This document shows, one piece after another, positions 34,809 to 43,561 of a stretch of 64,000 bases of DNA (positions are counted from its first letter, which is position 1; every line of letters begins with the position of its first letter). The translations under genes and the position numbers were made by a program. The notes under the pieces were generated by a model that did no database searches, was not told the origin of the DNA, and saw only the letters and a program-made list of their open reading frames with translations. The stretch is from an uncultured Alphaproteobacteria bacterium (lineage in GTDB: Bacteria > Pseudomonadota > Alphaproteobacteria > Rhizobiales > Beijerinckiaceae), in the NCBI GenBank assembly GCA_937988775.1, contig CALKHP010000048.1:1-64000 (forward strand), given 5' to 3'.

Positions 34809-36203
34809 ATGAAACTGCTCATCACGGATACGACCATCGTCACCTGCGATGCCGAGCGTCGCGTGCTCGAACGCGGCGCCATCGCGATCGCGGGCGACCG
34901 CATCGAGGCGGTCGGCGAGACCGACGCCTTGCGCAAGACCCGCCCCGATTACGAGGTGATGTCCGGGCGCGGCCTCGCCGTGCTGCCGGGCTTCATCAAC
35001 GCCCATACCCACACCATCCTGACGTCGCTACGCGGCACGGTCGAGGATTGGAGCGGCGACATCATCTACCGCTACATGTCGCCGGTCTCCTACACGATGA
35101 GCGATTCCGAGCGTGCCACCATGGCGGCGCTCGGCTGCCTCGAGGCGATCCGCAGCGGCACCACCACGCTGGTCGATCCGTTCCGCCATGTCGCGACCTA
35201 TGCCGGCACCATGGCCGATACCGGCTTGCGGCTGTGGCTCTCGGAAAGCTGCGCCGATATCGACACGCGAAAAATCCGCTTCAACGATTACACGGTCGAC
35301 GAAGCCTTCGGCCAAACCTTCCTCGACCGCACGGAAGCGCTCGTCGAGGGCTGGCACGGCGCGCGCGGCGGCCGCGTCAATTGCCAGATCGCGGCGCACG
35401 CGCCCGACAATTGCTCACCGGCCATGCTGGCCAAGCTCAAGGACCTCACCGCCCGCACCGACCTGACCCGCACCTGCCATCTGGCGCAGAGCCCGGGTGA
35501 GATCGCCGCGATCCGCAAGCACTATGACCTCACCCCCGCCGCCTATCTCGACCGCGAGGGTTTCCTCGGCCCGGACCTCGCCTGCGCGCATTGGACGTTC
35601 TGCACCAAAGCCGATGTCGAGTTGCTCGCCGAACGCGGCGTGCAGATGGCGCATTGTCCGGCAAGTTCGAGCCGGCGCGGCCTGCACAAGGCGCCGCTCG
35701 GCTGGATCCGCGATGCCGGCGTCAACATCGCCATCGGCACCGACAATATGAGCGAGGACATGTTCCAGGCGATGGCGATCGGCTCGATCGTCCACCGCAC
35801 CGGGCGCGGCCGCGAGGCGGAGGGCGGCATCAGCCCGAACGGCCAGGAGGTGCTCGACATGATAACCGTCAATGCCGCCAAGAGCGTCGGCGCCGGGGCC
35901 GAGATCGGCGCGATCAGGCCAGGCATGAAGGCCGATCTCACCATCATCGACCTGAACGCCCCGGCGATGCGGCCGATCATCCGGCTCGTCTCCAACATCG
36001 TGCATTACGGCCATCCGGGGCTCACTCATTCGGTGATCGTCGATGGCGAATTCGTCATGCGCGACCGCAAGGTGCTGACCATCGACGAGCCCGCCCTGCT
36101 CGCCGAGGCCCAGGCCGTGACGCAGCGCGTTTGGGAACGCATGATCGCCGCCAATCCCGATATCGCCCCGGAGCCCGGCGTATTGCGCTGGCTCGACGCC
36201 TGA
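34809..36203 (+). CDS. ATZ/TRZ-type amidohydrolase
   Basis: 464 residues, TIM-barrel metal hydrolase of the s-triazine/cytosine-deaminase branch. Metal and catalytic positions are visible: NAHTH (His66, His68), TCHLAQ (His224), AHWTF (His261), AHCPASS (His282) and GTDN (Asp312). The spacing matches AtzA (His66, His68, His243, Glu246, His280, Asp327), except that the residue three after the third His is Gln227 where AtzA and deaminases have Glu. That suggests altered chemistry. The ATG at 34809 has a GGAG ~11 bases upstream. First gene of the rightward cluster, 30 bases before the ureohydrolase. Confidence 0.83.
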   Translation: MKLLITDTTIVTCDAERRVLERGAIAIAGDRIEAVGETDALRKTRPDYEVMSGRGLAVLPGFINAHTHTILTSLRGTVEDWSGDIIYRYMSPVSYTMSDSERATMAALGCLEAIRSGTTTLVDPFRHVATYAGTMADTGLRLWLSESCADIDTRKIRFNDYTVDEAFGQTFLDRTEALVEGWHGARGGRVNCQIAAHAPDNCSPAMLAKLKDLTARTDLTRTCHLAQSPGEIAAIRKHYDLTPAAYLDREGFLGPDLACAHWTFCTKADVELLAERGVQMAHCPASSSRRGLHKAPLGWIRDAGVNIAIGTDNMSEDMFQAMAIGSIVHRTGRGREAEGGISPNGQEVLDMITVNAAKSVGAGAEIGAIRPGMKADLTIIDLNAPAMRPIIRLVSNIVHYGHPGLTHSVIVDGEFVMRDRKVLTIDEPALLAEAQAVTQRVWERMIAANPDIAPEPGVLRWLDA

Positions 36204-36233
36204 TCCCGCCCACCCACCATCGCGAGGCGCGCC

Positions 36234-37190
36234 ATGAAACTGACCACCCCGTCGAAAATCGGCCACCAGACCTTCCTCTATTCGGAACTCGCGACCGATC
36301 TCGACAATCTCAAGGCCGATATCGCCTTTCTCGGCATCCCGTTCGGCTCGGCCTACACCTACCCCGAGATCGTCAACGACCAGACCACGATGCCGGTGGC
36401 GATGCGCGCGGCGACCGACCGCATCACGCGCTCGATCGAGCGCTACGATTTCGATGTCGGCGGCCCGCTCTACGACAACCGGCCGATCCGCGCCGTCGAT
36501 TGCGGCGACGTCATCGCCGATCGCAACGACCTCGGCGCGCATCTGAAGAAGGCGGAAGCCGCGATCCGCAAGATCCGCGCCGCCGGCGCCATGCCGTTCG
36601 TGCTCGGCGGCGACCACGCCATCCCGATCCCGGTGCTGCGCGGCCTCGATGGCGACGGACCGATCACCCTGATCCAGATCGACCAGCATCTCGACTGGCG
36701 CGACCATATCAACGGCGTCACGGACGGGCTGTCGAGCCCGATCCGCCGCGCCTCGGAAATGGACCATATCGGCGAAATCTTCCAGATCGGCCTGCGCGCC
36801 ACCGGCAGCGGCCGCGCTGAGGAGTTCGAAGCCGCGACCGCCTACGGCGCCCACCTGATCAGCGCCTATGAGGTGCACGATCATGGCATGGATGCCGTGC
36901 TGGCGCGCATTCCCGACAATGGCCGCTATTACCTGACCGTCGATCTCGACGGCATGGATGCCTCGATCGCGCCGGGCGTCGCCGCGCCCTGCCCCGGCGG
37001 CATCACGTTTACGGAAGCGCGCAAGCTGATCCACGGCCTCGTGCGCAAGGGCCGCGTCGTCGGCATGGATGTCGTCGAGATCACGCCGCGCAGCGACGTC
37101 AACCAGATCACCTGCATCACCGCCGGCCGCCTGATCGTCAACATGATCGGCGCCGCGGTGCGCGCCGGCTATTTCGACCGGGCATCATGA
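36234..37190 (+). CDS. Ureohydrolase (agmatinase/arginase family)
   Basis: 318 residues. The family splits urea from guanidino compounds with a di-manganese site. Ligands are intact: His128 (VLGGDHAI), Asp150-His152-Asp154 (IDQHLDWRD) and Asp237/Asp239 (TVDLDGMDAS). The usual DAHxD is DQHLD here, a change at a non-ligand position. HINGVTDGLSSPIRRASEM is a substrate-loop variant I associate with agmatinase-like proteins outside polyamine synthesis. GAGG precedes the ATG. In this cluster it would remove urea from a guanidino-acid intermediate; agmatine is only one possibility. Confidence 0.82.
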   Translation: MKLTTPSKIGHQTFLYSELATDLDNLKADIAFLGIPFGSAYTYPEIVNDQTTMPVAMRAATDRITRSIERYDFDVGGPLYDNRPIRAVDCGDVIADRNDLGAHLKKAEAAIRKIRAAGAMPFVLGGDHAIPIPVLRGLDGDGPITLIQIDQHLDWRDHINGVTDGLSSPIRRASEMDHIGEIFQIGLRATGSGRAEEFEAATAYGAHLISAYEVHDHGMDAVLARIPDNGRYYLTVDLDGMDASIAPGVAAPCPGGITFTEARKLIHGLVRKGRVVGMDVVEITPRSDVNQITCITAGRLIVNMIGAAVRAGYFDRAS

Positions 37191-37233
37191 TTCCAGCCGC
37201 CATGTCGCAGCCTCGCTCCCTGGTTTGCACGCC

Positions 37234-38520
37234 ATGACCATGCCCAGCCCCGATGCGATCAGAGCCGCCGTCGCCGCGCAGCGCGCCATGGTGGAAGGCT
37301 TCTTCGCGCGCCTCGCCGAAGGCAGCCGCGCCGAACCCGGCATCACCCGCGACACCTACGGCGCGGGCGAGAACTGGGGCCACCGCGTGCTTGCCGATTA
37401 TGGCGAAAGCGCCGGGCTGGCGCTGCGGCACGACGCCGCCGCCAACACCTATGTCACCATGCCGGGCAGCGATCCGGCGGCGCCGCGCATCCTGATGGGC
37501 TCGCATCTCGACAGCGTGCCCAATGGCGGCAATTTCGACGGCGCGGCCGGCGTCGTCGCCGGGCTGGTGACGCTCGGCGCGCTCAGGCATCTCGGCATCC
37601 GGCCAACGCGCGACATCACCGTGATGGGCATTCGCGCCGAGGAAAGCGTGTGGTTCGAGGTCTCCTATATCGGCAGCCGCTCGGCGCTCGGCACCTTGCC
37701 GGATGGCGCGCTCGAGGCAAGGCGCATCGATACCGGCCGCACATTGGCGGACTATATCGGCGCGTGCGGCGGTGACCCGGAGCAGTTGCGCGCGGGCCAT
37801 CGCGAACTCGGTCCAGGCAATGTCCGCGCCTTCATCGAGGTGCATATCGAGCAGGCGCCGAGCCTCGTCGAAGCCGGCCTGCCGCTGGCGATCTGCACCG
37901 GCATTCCCGGCAATTTCCGCTACCCGAATGCCCGCATCGTCGGCCGGCACGATCATGTCGGCACGCCGCGCCGCTTCCGGCGTGACGCCGCCATGGCAGC
38001 GGTCGATTTCGCCGGCGCGCTCGATCGCATCTGGGCCGATCTCGACGCGGCGGGAACGCCGCTCGCCATCACCTTCGGGCGCTTCCACACCGATGCCAAG
38101 CAGCACGGCCTGACCATCGTTCCGGGCGTTTTTCATTTCAGCCTCGACGTGCGCGCTTATGACGAAGCCTTGCTCGCCCGCCTCAAGGCGGAAGTCCCGG
38201 CCATCATCCGCCGCATCGAAGCCGAGCGGCACGTCACCTTCCAGCTCGGCCCGGCGGCCGGTGCGGCGGTCGGTGTCGTCGATGCCGACATCACCAGCGC
38301 GCTGACGGCCGCCGCCGGCCGGCTCGGCATCGCCAGCATGCCGCTCGGCAGCCCGGCCTCGCATGATTCAGCCGCCTTCGCCGCCGCCGGCGTGCCGACC
38401 GCCATGCTGTTCGTGCGCAACGAGCATGGCAGCCACAATCCACGCGAGCACATGGAGATCGACGATTTTCTCGATGCCAGCGCCGTGCTGGCCCATTGGG
38501 TGATCGAACACGCCGGCTGA
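37234..38520 (+). CDS. M20-family N-carbamoyl-amino-acid / allantoate amidohydrolase
   Basis: 428 residues. Hydantoinase/carbamoylase-family zinc enzyme with MGSHLDSVPNGGNFDGAAG, a HIEQAPSLV motif, SPASHDSAAFA and the C-terminal His in NEHGSHNPREHMEIDDF. The stretch AEESVWFEVSYIGSRSA replaces the more usual EEGxRF, but keeps both glutamates. The family hydrolyses N-carbamoyl-L-amino acids, ureidoglycine or allantoate. The ATG at 37234 was chosen over a TTG at 37225. It would act after the hydantoinase encoded downstream, freeing the amino acid, CO2 and ammonia. Confidence 0.84.
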   Translation: MTMPSPDAIRAAVAAQRAMVEGFFARLAEGSRAEPGITRDTYGAGENWGHRVLADYGESAGLALRHDAAANTYVTMPGSDPAAPRILMGSHLDSVPNGGNFDGAAGVVAGLVTLGALRHLGIRPTRDITVMGIRAEESVWFEVSYIGSRSALGTLPDGALEARRIDTGRTLADYIGACGGDPEQLRAGHRELGPGNVRAFIEVHIEQAPSLVEAGLPLAICTGIPGNFRYPNARIVGRHDHVGTPRRFRRDAAMAAVDFAGALDRIWADLDAAGTPLAITFGRFHTDAKQHGLTIVPGVFHFSLDVRAYDEALLARLKAEVPAIIRRIEAERHVTFQLGPAAGAAVGVVDADITSALTAAAGRLGIASMPLGSPASHDSAAFAAAGVPTAMLFVRNEHGSHNPREHMEIDDFLDASAVLAHWVIEHAG

Positions 38521-38532
38521 GGGAGAACGGTC

Positions 38533-39909
38533 TTGAGCGAGACGATCATCGCGCGGCTGGCCGAATTTATCGCAACCGCCCGCCATGACGATCTGCCGCC
38601 GGCGATGGCGGACAAGGCCCGGCTGCATATCCTCGACACGTTCGGGGCAGCGCTTGCCGGCGCCACGTCGCAAGAGGCCATCCGCACAAGCGCCGCCCTG
38701 CTCCGCGCCGACGGCCCCGGCCAGAGCCAGCTCTGGGGCAGTGAGATGCGGCTTTCCCCGCGCAACGCCGCGCTGGTCAACGGCATCGCCGCGCACGCGT
38801 TCGAACTCGACGACACCGGCGGCTGCGACCATTCCGGCGCCACCGTGCTGCCGGCGGTGATGGCCGCCCTGCCGCTCGCCGACGGCCCGGTCGACGGGCG
38901 GCGCTTCACCCTGGCGGTGGCGCTCGGCTACGATATCGGGCGCCGGGTGATGATGGGCTTCGGCGGCTACGTGCCGCATAACAGCGCCGGCTGGCACTCG
39001 ACCGGCACGTGCGGCGTGTTTGCCGCCGCAGCCGCTGCCGCGTCGATCATGAAGTTCGATGCGAAGGCGACCGCCAATTGCCTCGGCCTCGCCGCGAGCT
39101 TCGCCGGCGGCCTGTGGTGCTTTATCCATGACGGCGCCATGGCCAAGCGCGTGCATGCCGGCCGCGCCGCCGAAGGTGGCGTATTGGCGGCATTGCTCGC
39201 CCGCGACGGCGTCACCGGCCCGGCGCATGCTTTCGAGGATGTCTGGGGCGGCTTCTTCAAGACCTATGCCCACGGCCCGCTCACGCCCGACGCCGTCACG
39301 AATGCGCTCGGCCGCGACTGGCTGCTGCGCGATGCCGCGATCAAGCCCTATGCCTCGTGCCGCGACACCCATGCCGCCATCGACGCCATCGGGCGCGTGC
39401 TGGCGCGCGAAGCCTTGCAGCCCGGCCAGATCAGACATGTTCGCGCCCGCCTCAACAGCTTCCTGAACGACATGGTCGGCGGCAGGGATGTCAGCACGAT
39501 GCCGGCCGCCCAGATGAGCCTGCCCTACGCGGTCGCAGCCCGGCTGTGCTTTGGCGGCGCCGGCCTCGCGGCCTATGCGCCGGAGCGCCGTGCGTCGCCG
39601 GAGATCGCCAGCATGCTCGACAAGGTCAGCATCGAGATCGACGAAACCGTCTCGGCAAGCTGGAAATCCTCGATCATCGTCGAAGCCGACGATGGCAGGC
39701 GGATCGAGGAGCAAACGAGCGTGCAGCTTGGCGCACCGGACAACCCGCTGCCGCTCGCACAGCTCCGCGCCAAGTTCGACGAGCTTGCCGGCCTCGTGCT
39801 GCCGGCCGAGCAGGCCCGGCAACTGGCCGAGACGGTGCTTGGCCTCGCCGCCCTGCCCGATGCGCGCGCCCTGCTGCCATTGCTGCGGGCGGGCGAACCA
39901 ACGCCGTAA
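38533..39909 (+). CDS. MmgE/PrpD-family protein
   Basis: 458 residues. The start is a TTG at 38533 with GGGAGA six to nine bases upstream. Family signatures include LHILDTFGAALAGA near residue 35, NGIAAHAFELDDT near residue 80 and KPYASCRDTHAAIDA near residue 275. Characterised relatives are 2-methylcitrate dehydratase and cis-aconitate decarboxylase, both acting on tricarboxylic acids, but many members are found in amino-acid-derivative clusters with unknown lyase activities. Twelve bases after the carbamoylase stop, so co-transcribed. Confidence 0.84.
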   Translation: MSETIIARLAEFIATARHDDLPPAMADKARLHILDTFGAALAGATSQEAIRTSAALLRADGPGQSQLWGSEMRLSPRNAALVNGIAAHAFELDDTGGCDHSGATVLPAVMAALPLADGPVDGRRFTLAVALGYDIGRRVMMGFGGYVPHNSAGWHSTGTCGVFAAAAAAASIMKFDAKATANCLGLAASFAGGLWCFIHDGAMAKRVHAGRAAEGGVLAALLARDGVTGPAHAFEDVWGGFFKTYAHGPLTPDAVTNALGRDWLLRDAAIKPYASCRDTHAAIDAIGRVLAREALQPGQIRHVRARLNSFLNDMVGGRDVSTMPAAQMSLPYAVAARLCFGGAGLAAYAPERRASPEIASMLDKVSIEIDETVSASWKSSIIVEADDGRRIEEQTSVQLGAPDNPLPLAQLRAKFDELAGLVLPAEQARQLAETVLGLAALPDARALLPLLRAGEPTP

Positions 39910-39930
39910 CCCGCGATGAGGCCCGCCCGC

Positions 39931-40590
39931 TCAGCGCACCGCGACCGCGCCGATCGCCATCGCCACGGCGGCCTGCGTCGGATCGATGACCGGCAGGCCG
40001 ATCGCCTCTTCCAGCGGCTTGCGGTGGCGCGCCATGCCGGCGCAACCCATGACGATGGCGCCGGCGCCATCCTGCTCCTTCAGTTCGCGCGCGATGGCGA
40101 TCATGCGGTCGAGCGTCTTGTCGCCGGAGGCGGTTTCGGCGACCGACATCTCGAGCGGGCGCTCGCCGGCGAAGCGCTCCATCAGCCCCATCTGGCGCAG
40201 GTAGCGGATATGGCGCGGGATCGAGCGTGTCTTGATGGCGATGACGCCGAAGCGGTCGGCGCGCGTCAGCGCCGTCAGCACGCCGCTTTCGGCGATGCCG
40301 AATACCGGCCGGTCGGTGCCCTCGCGCGCCACATGCAGGCCGGGGTCGGAATAGCACGCGATCACGAAGGCATCGACATCGTTGGCCGCCTCGACCTTGC
40401 GCCTGAGCGGCATGGTGACGCTGTCGGCATGCTCCTGCGTCTCGATGCCGTAAGGCCCCTCGGTGAGCGTCTCGCACACGATCTCCGGCCCATCGGCATA
40501 GCTCATCGGCCTGACCGCCTGGCGCAGGCCCTCGGTGACGGTCTCGTTCGAGTTCGGGTTGATCACCAGGATACGGGGGCGGCGTGTCAT
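39931..40590 (-). CDS. Hydantoin racemase (Asp/Glu racemase family)
   Basis: 219 residues. Two-cysteine, cofactor-free racemase: FVIACYSDPGL and VMGCAGMA carry the paired catalytic cysteines, and ILVINPNSNETVT is the phosphate/hydantoin-binding start of the family. It interconverts D- and L-5-substituted hydantoins so that a stereospecific hydantoinase can use both. It is the only minus-strand gene inside the rightward cluster, between MmgE/PrpD and the hydantoinase, so it is divergent from the latter across ~70 bases and may share a control region. An in-frame ATG at 40611 is the alternative start. Confidence 0.82.
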   Translation of the reverse strand: MTRRPRILVINPNSNETVTEGLRQAVRPMSYADGPEIVCETLTEGPYGIETQEHADSVTMPLRRKVEAANDVDAFVIACYSDPGLHVAREGTDRPVFGIAESGVLTALTRADRFGVIAIKTRSIPRHIRYLRQMGLMERFAGERPLEMSVAETASGDKTLDRMIAIARELKEQDGAGAIVMGCAGMARHRKPLEEAIGLPVIDPTQAAVAMAIGAVAVR

Positions 40591-40661
40591 CGCTTTTGCC
40601 TCAAGCTTCATTCTCGCCCATCATCGGCCCTCGCGCGCCGCCCGTCCAGCAGGAGAACACC

Positions 40662-42143
40662 ATGCCCACAGAGCCTTACGACCTCGTCATTCGCGGCGGC
40701 ACCATCGGCACCTCCGAAGGCCGTTTCGAGGCCGACCTTGCCATAAAGGGTGAAAAGATCGCCGCCATTGGCCAGGGCCTCGCGGCCGGCACGAAGGAAA
40801 TCGACGCGCGCGGCAAGTTCGTGCTGCCCGGCGGCGTCGATGCCCATGCCCATATCGAGCAGCTCTCCTCCGGCGGCGTGATGAACGCCGATACGTTCGA
40901 GAGCGCCACCGCCTCGGCGGCCTTCGGCGGCACCACGACGGTGATGCCGTTCGCAGCGCAAAATCGCGGCCTCGACCTGCGCAAGGTCATGGACGACTAT
41001 GCCGCCCTCGCCCGCCGCGGCGCGATGATCGACTACGCCTTCCACATGATCATCGCCAATCCCGACGCCAAGACGCTTGAGACCGACCTGCCGGCGCTGA
41101 TCGCCGAGGGCCACGCCTCGATCAAGGTCTTCATGACCTACGACCTGATCAAGATCGACGACGAGCCGCTGCTCGACCTGCTGCTGACGGCGCGCCACGG
41201 CCAGGCGCTGGTCTGTGTCCATGCCGAGAACCACGGCATGATCTCGTGGATGAGCAAGCAACTCCTCGCCAAGGGCTATGTGGCGCCGAAATACCACGCC
41301 ATCAGCCACCCGCGCGGCTCGGAGGCGGAAGCGTTCACGCGCCTGATCGCCGCCGCGACGCTTGTCGACCAGCCGATCATGATCTTCCATGTCTCGACGG
41401 AGGAAGGCGCCGCCGTCATTCGCGAGGCGCGCGGGCGCGGCATCAAGGTGTTCGCCGAGACCTGCCCGCAATATCTCTTCCTGACCCGGCACGATCTCGA
41501 CAAGCCCGGCATGGAGGGCGCGAAATGGATGTGCTCGCCGCCGCCGCGCGAGAAGGCCGACCAGGACGCGCTGTGGCGCGCGCTGGCGCTCGGCGACCTG
41601 CAGACCGTCTCGTCCGACCACGCGCCCTATCGCTTCGACGAGACCGGCAAGCTCTCGGCCGGCCCCAACGCCAATTTCAAGCAGATCGCCAACGGTTTGC
41701 CGGGTCTTGAAACGCGCCTGCCGCTGCTGTTCGACGCGCTCGTCACGCGAGGGCGGCCGGAATTTCCCGAGCGCGGCCTCGAAGCCTTCGTGGAATTGAC
41801 CGCGACCGCCCCGGCCCGCATCTACAACCTTGCCGGCAAAGGCGCGATCCGGCCGGGCTACGATGCCGATATCGCCATCTGGGACCCGGACAGGCGCGTC
41901 ACCATCACCCAAGCCGCCATGCACAGCCTGACCGGGTTCACGCCGTTCGAGGGCATGACGGTGACGGGCTGGCCCGAGCGCGTCATGGTGCGCGGCCGCG
42001 ATGTCGTGGCCGATGGCAAGCTCACGGCCTCGCCAGGCTCCGGCCGCTGGCTCGCGCGCAAGGGCGGCCCGGCGGCGCTGCCGACCGGCCGGCTCACCGC
42101 CGACATGGACCCGGCGACCAATTTCGGCGCCTCGATCCTGTAG
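40662..42143 (+). CDS. Hydantoinase / dihydropyrimidinase
   Basis: 493 residues. Opens cyclic ureides (hydantoins, dihydropyrimidines) to N-carbamoyl acids. All di-zinc residues are seen: DAHAH (His62, His64), the carbamylated lysine Lys155 (SIKVFMTYD), CVHAEN (His187), FHVSTEE (His243) and SSDHAPY (Asp319). Length and order match D-hydantoinases. AGGAGA precedes the ATG. The family's stereo-gate loops (for example around residues 65 and 157-160) differ from those I know, so the substrate side chain is open. Works with the racemase and the carbamoylase. Confidence 0.87.
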   Translation: MPTEPYDLVIRGGTIGTSEGRFEADLAIKGEKIAAIGQGLAAGTKEIDARGKFVLPGGVDAHAHIEQLSSGGVMNADTFESATASAAFGGTTTVMPFAAQNRGLDLRKVMDDYAALARRGAMIDYAFHMIIANPDAKTLETDLPALIAEGHASIKVFMTYDLIKIDDEPLLDLLLTARHGQALVCVHAENHGMISWMSKQLLAKGYVAPKYHAISHPRGSEAEAFTRLIAAATLVDQPIMIFHVSTEEGAAVIREARGRGIKVFAETCPQYLFLTRHDLDKPGMEGAKWMCSPPPREKADQDALWRALALGDLQTVSSDHAPYRFDETGKLSAGPNANFKQIANGLPGLETRLPLLFDALVTRGRPEFPERGLEAFVELTATAPARIYNLAGKGAIRPGYDADIAIWDPDRRVTITQAAMHSLTGFTPFEGMTVTGWPERVMVRGRDVVADGKLTASPGSGRWLARKGGPAALPTGRLTADMDPATNFGASIL

Positions 42144-42283
42144 CCGTCCACGGCGAGCCTATAACCGCCCTGAATAATCACGCGCCTATTTTAATTCGAT
42201 CGCTGGCCGCACTCTGACTAGCCTGCTGCGAAGGCCAGCCTCAAGTGCGGCCAGGCGAGGAATAACAAAGAGGCGTGCGGTTC

Positions 42284-43534
42284 ATGACCCCCAAGGAACG
42301 CGTTCTGGCCTGGATCGACAACGATCGCGACGAGCTTGTCCAATTCCTGTCATCCTTCGTCGCCGTGCCAAGCCCCAATCCACCCGGTGACACCCGCCTC
42401 GCCGCCGATTTCCTGCTGAGCCAGTTGCGCGCCAAGGGCGTGCCGATCGAAATTCGCGCCGCCAAGGAGCACCTGCCCAATGTCGTCGGCAGTTTCGATG
42501 GTGGCCGCAAGGGCCGCCATCTCGTGCTCAACGGCCATATCGACGTGTTTCCCGCCGGCCCCGCCGAAACGTGGAGCCGCGATCCGTGGAGCGGCGCGGT
42601 CGCCGACAACAAGGTGCATGGCCGCGGCGTCGCCGACATGAAATGCGGCACCTCGGCCTCGATCTGGACCTATATCTATCTCCACCGCCTGCGCGAGGAG
42701 ATCGGCGGCCGCCTGACGCTGACTTGCGTCTCCGACGAGGAAACCGGCGGCACCTGGGGCGCCAAATGGCTGCTCGACACCTTCGCGGATGAGTTTCGCG
42801 GCGATTGCATGCTGAATGGCGAGCCGAGCACGCCGTCCATGGTGCGCTTCGGCGAGAAGGGCACGCTGCGCATCGTCATCGAGATCGATACGCCCGGCGC
42901 CCATGCCGCCTATACCCATGCCAGCCCGAACGCCATCCGCATCGCCGCCGACATCGTGCGCGACCTCTACGAACTCGAGAACCTGCCGGTCGAGCAGGAA
43001 GCCTCCCTCCGCCAGGCGATCGAAGCGGGGTTTGCGGCCATCGATGCCGGCGTCGGCGCCGGCGCCTCGACGATCCTGAACAAGGTCACGGTTTCGGTCG
43101 GCGTCATCCAGGGCGGCGTCAAGATCAACATGCTGCCGGGCCATTGCCGACTCGAGGTCGATATCCGCCTGCCGATCGGCATGACGCATGCCTTCATGCT
43201 GGCCAGGGTCGAGGCGATCATCGCCCGCAACAAGCCGGCGAAGCTCACCCCCGTCTGGACCCATTCATGCGAGCCGACCGTCAGCGCGCCGGACCATAAA
43301 ATGGTCGGCATTCTCAAGAACACTGTGCAGGGCCTTGGCCTGGACAGGCCGGCTTCCGCCGTCAGCCTCGGCGCCAGCGATTGCAAGCATTGGCGCCAGC
43401 ACGGCGTGCCGTCCTACATTTATGGCTGCCGGCCGATCAACATGGCGAAGCCCGATGAATGGGTCGATGTCGACGAGTTCCTGCACATCGTGCGCACGCA
43501 CGCCCTGGCCGCGCTCGCCTATCTGTCAGCCTGA
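42284..43534 (+). CDS. M20-family amidohydrolase (ArgE/DapE-like)
   Basis: 416 residues. Zinc motifs NGHIDVFPAGP, HGRGVADMKCG, SDEETGG and a distal GCRPINMAKPDEWVDVDE segment. A substrate-lid insert with HASPNAIRIAADIV is present. The ATG at 42284 has AGAGG ten bases upstream; a GTG at 42275 has the motif too close. A 140-base gap separates it from the hydantoinase, so it may have its own promoter. It differs clearly from the carbamoylase in this cluster and more resembles N-acyl amino acid or N-formyl hydrolases. Confidence 0.82.
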   Translation: MTPKERVLAWIDNDRDELVQFLSSFVAVPSPNPPGDTRLAADFLLSQLRAKGVPIEIRAAKEHLPNVVGSFDGGRKGRHLVLNGHIDVFPAGPAETWSRDPWSGAVADNKVHGRGVADMKCGTSASIWTYIYLHRLREEIGGRLTLTCVSDEETGGTWGAKWLLDTFADEFRGDCMLNGEPSTPSMVRFGEKGTLRIVIEIDTPGAHAAYTHASPNAIRIAADIVRDLYELENLPVEQEASLRQAIEAGFAAIDAGVGAGASTILNKVTVSVGVIQGGVKINMLPGHCRLEVDIRLPIGMTHAFMLARVEAIIARNKPAKLTPVWTHSCEPTVSAPDHKMVGILKNTVQGLGLDRPASAVSLGASDCKHWRQHGVPSYIYGCRPINMAKPDEWVDVDEFLHIVRTHALAALAYLSA

Positions 43535-43561
43535 TACCTCTTTGAACAACGGGATTTTACC

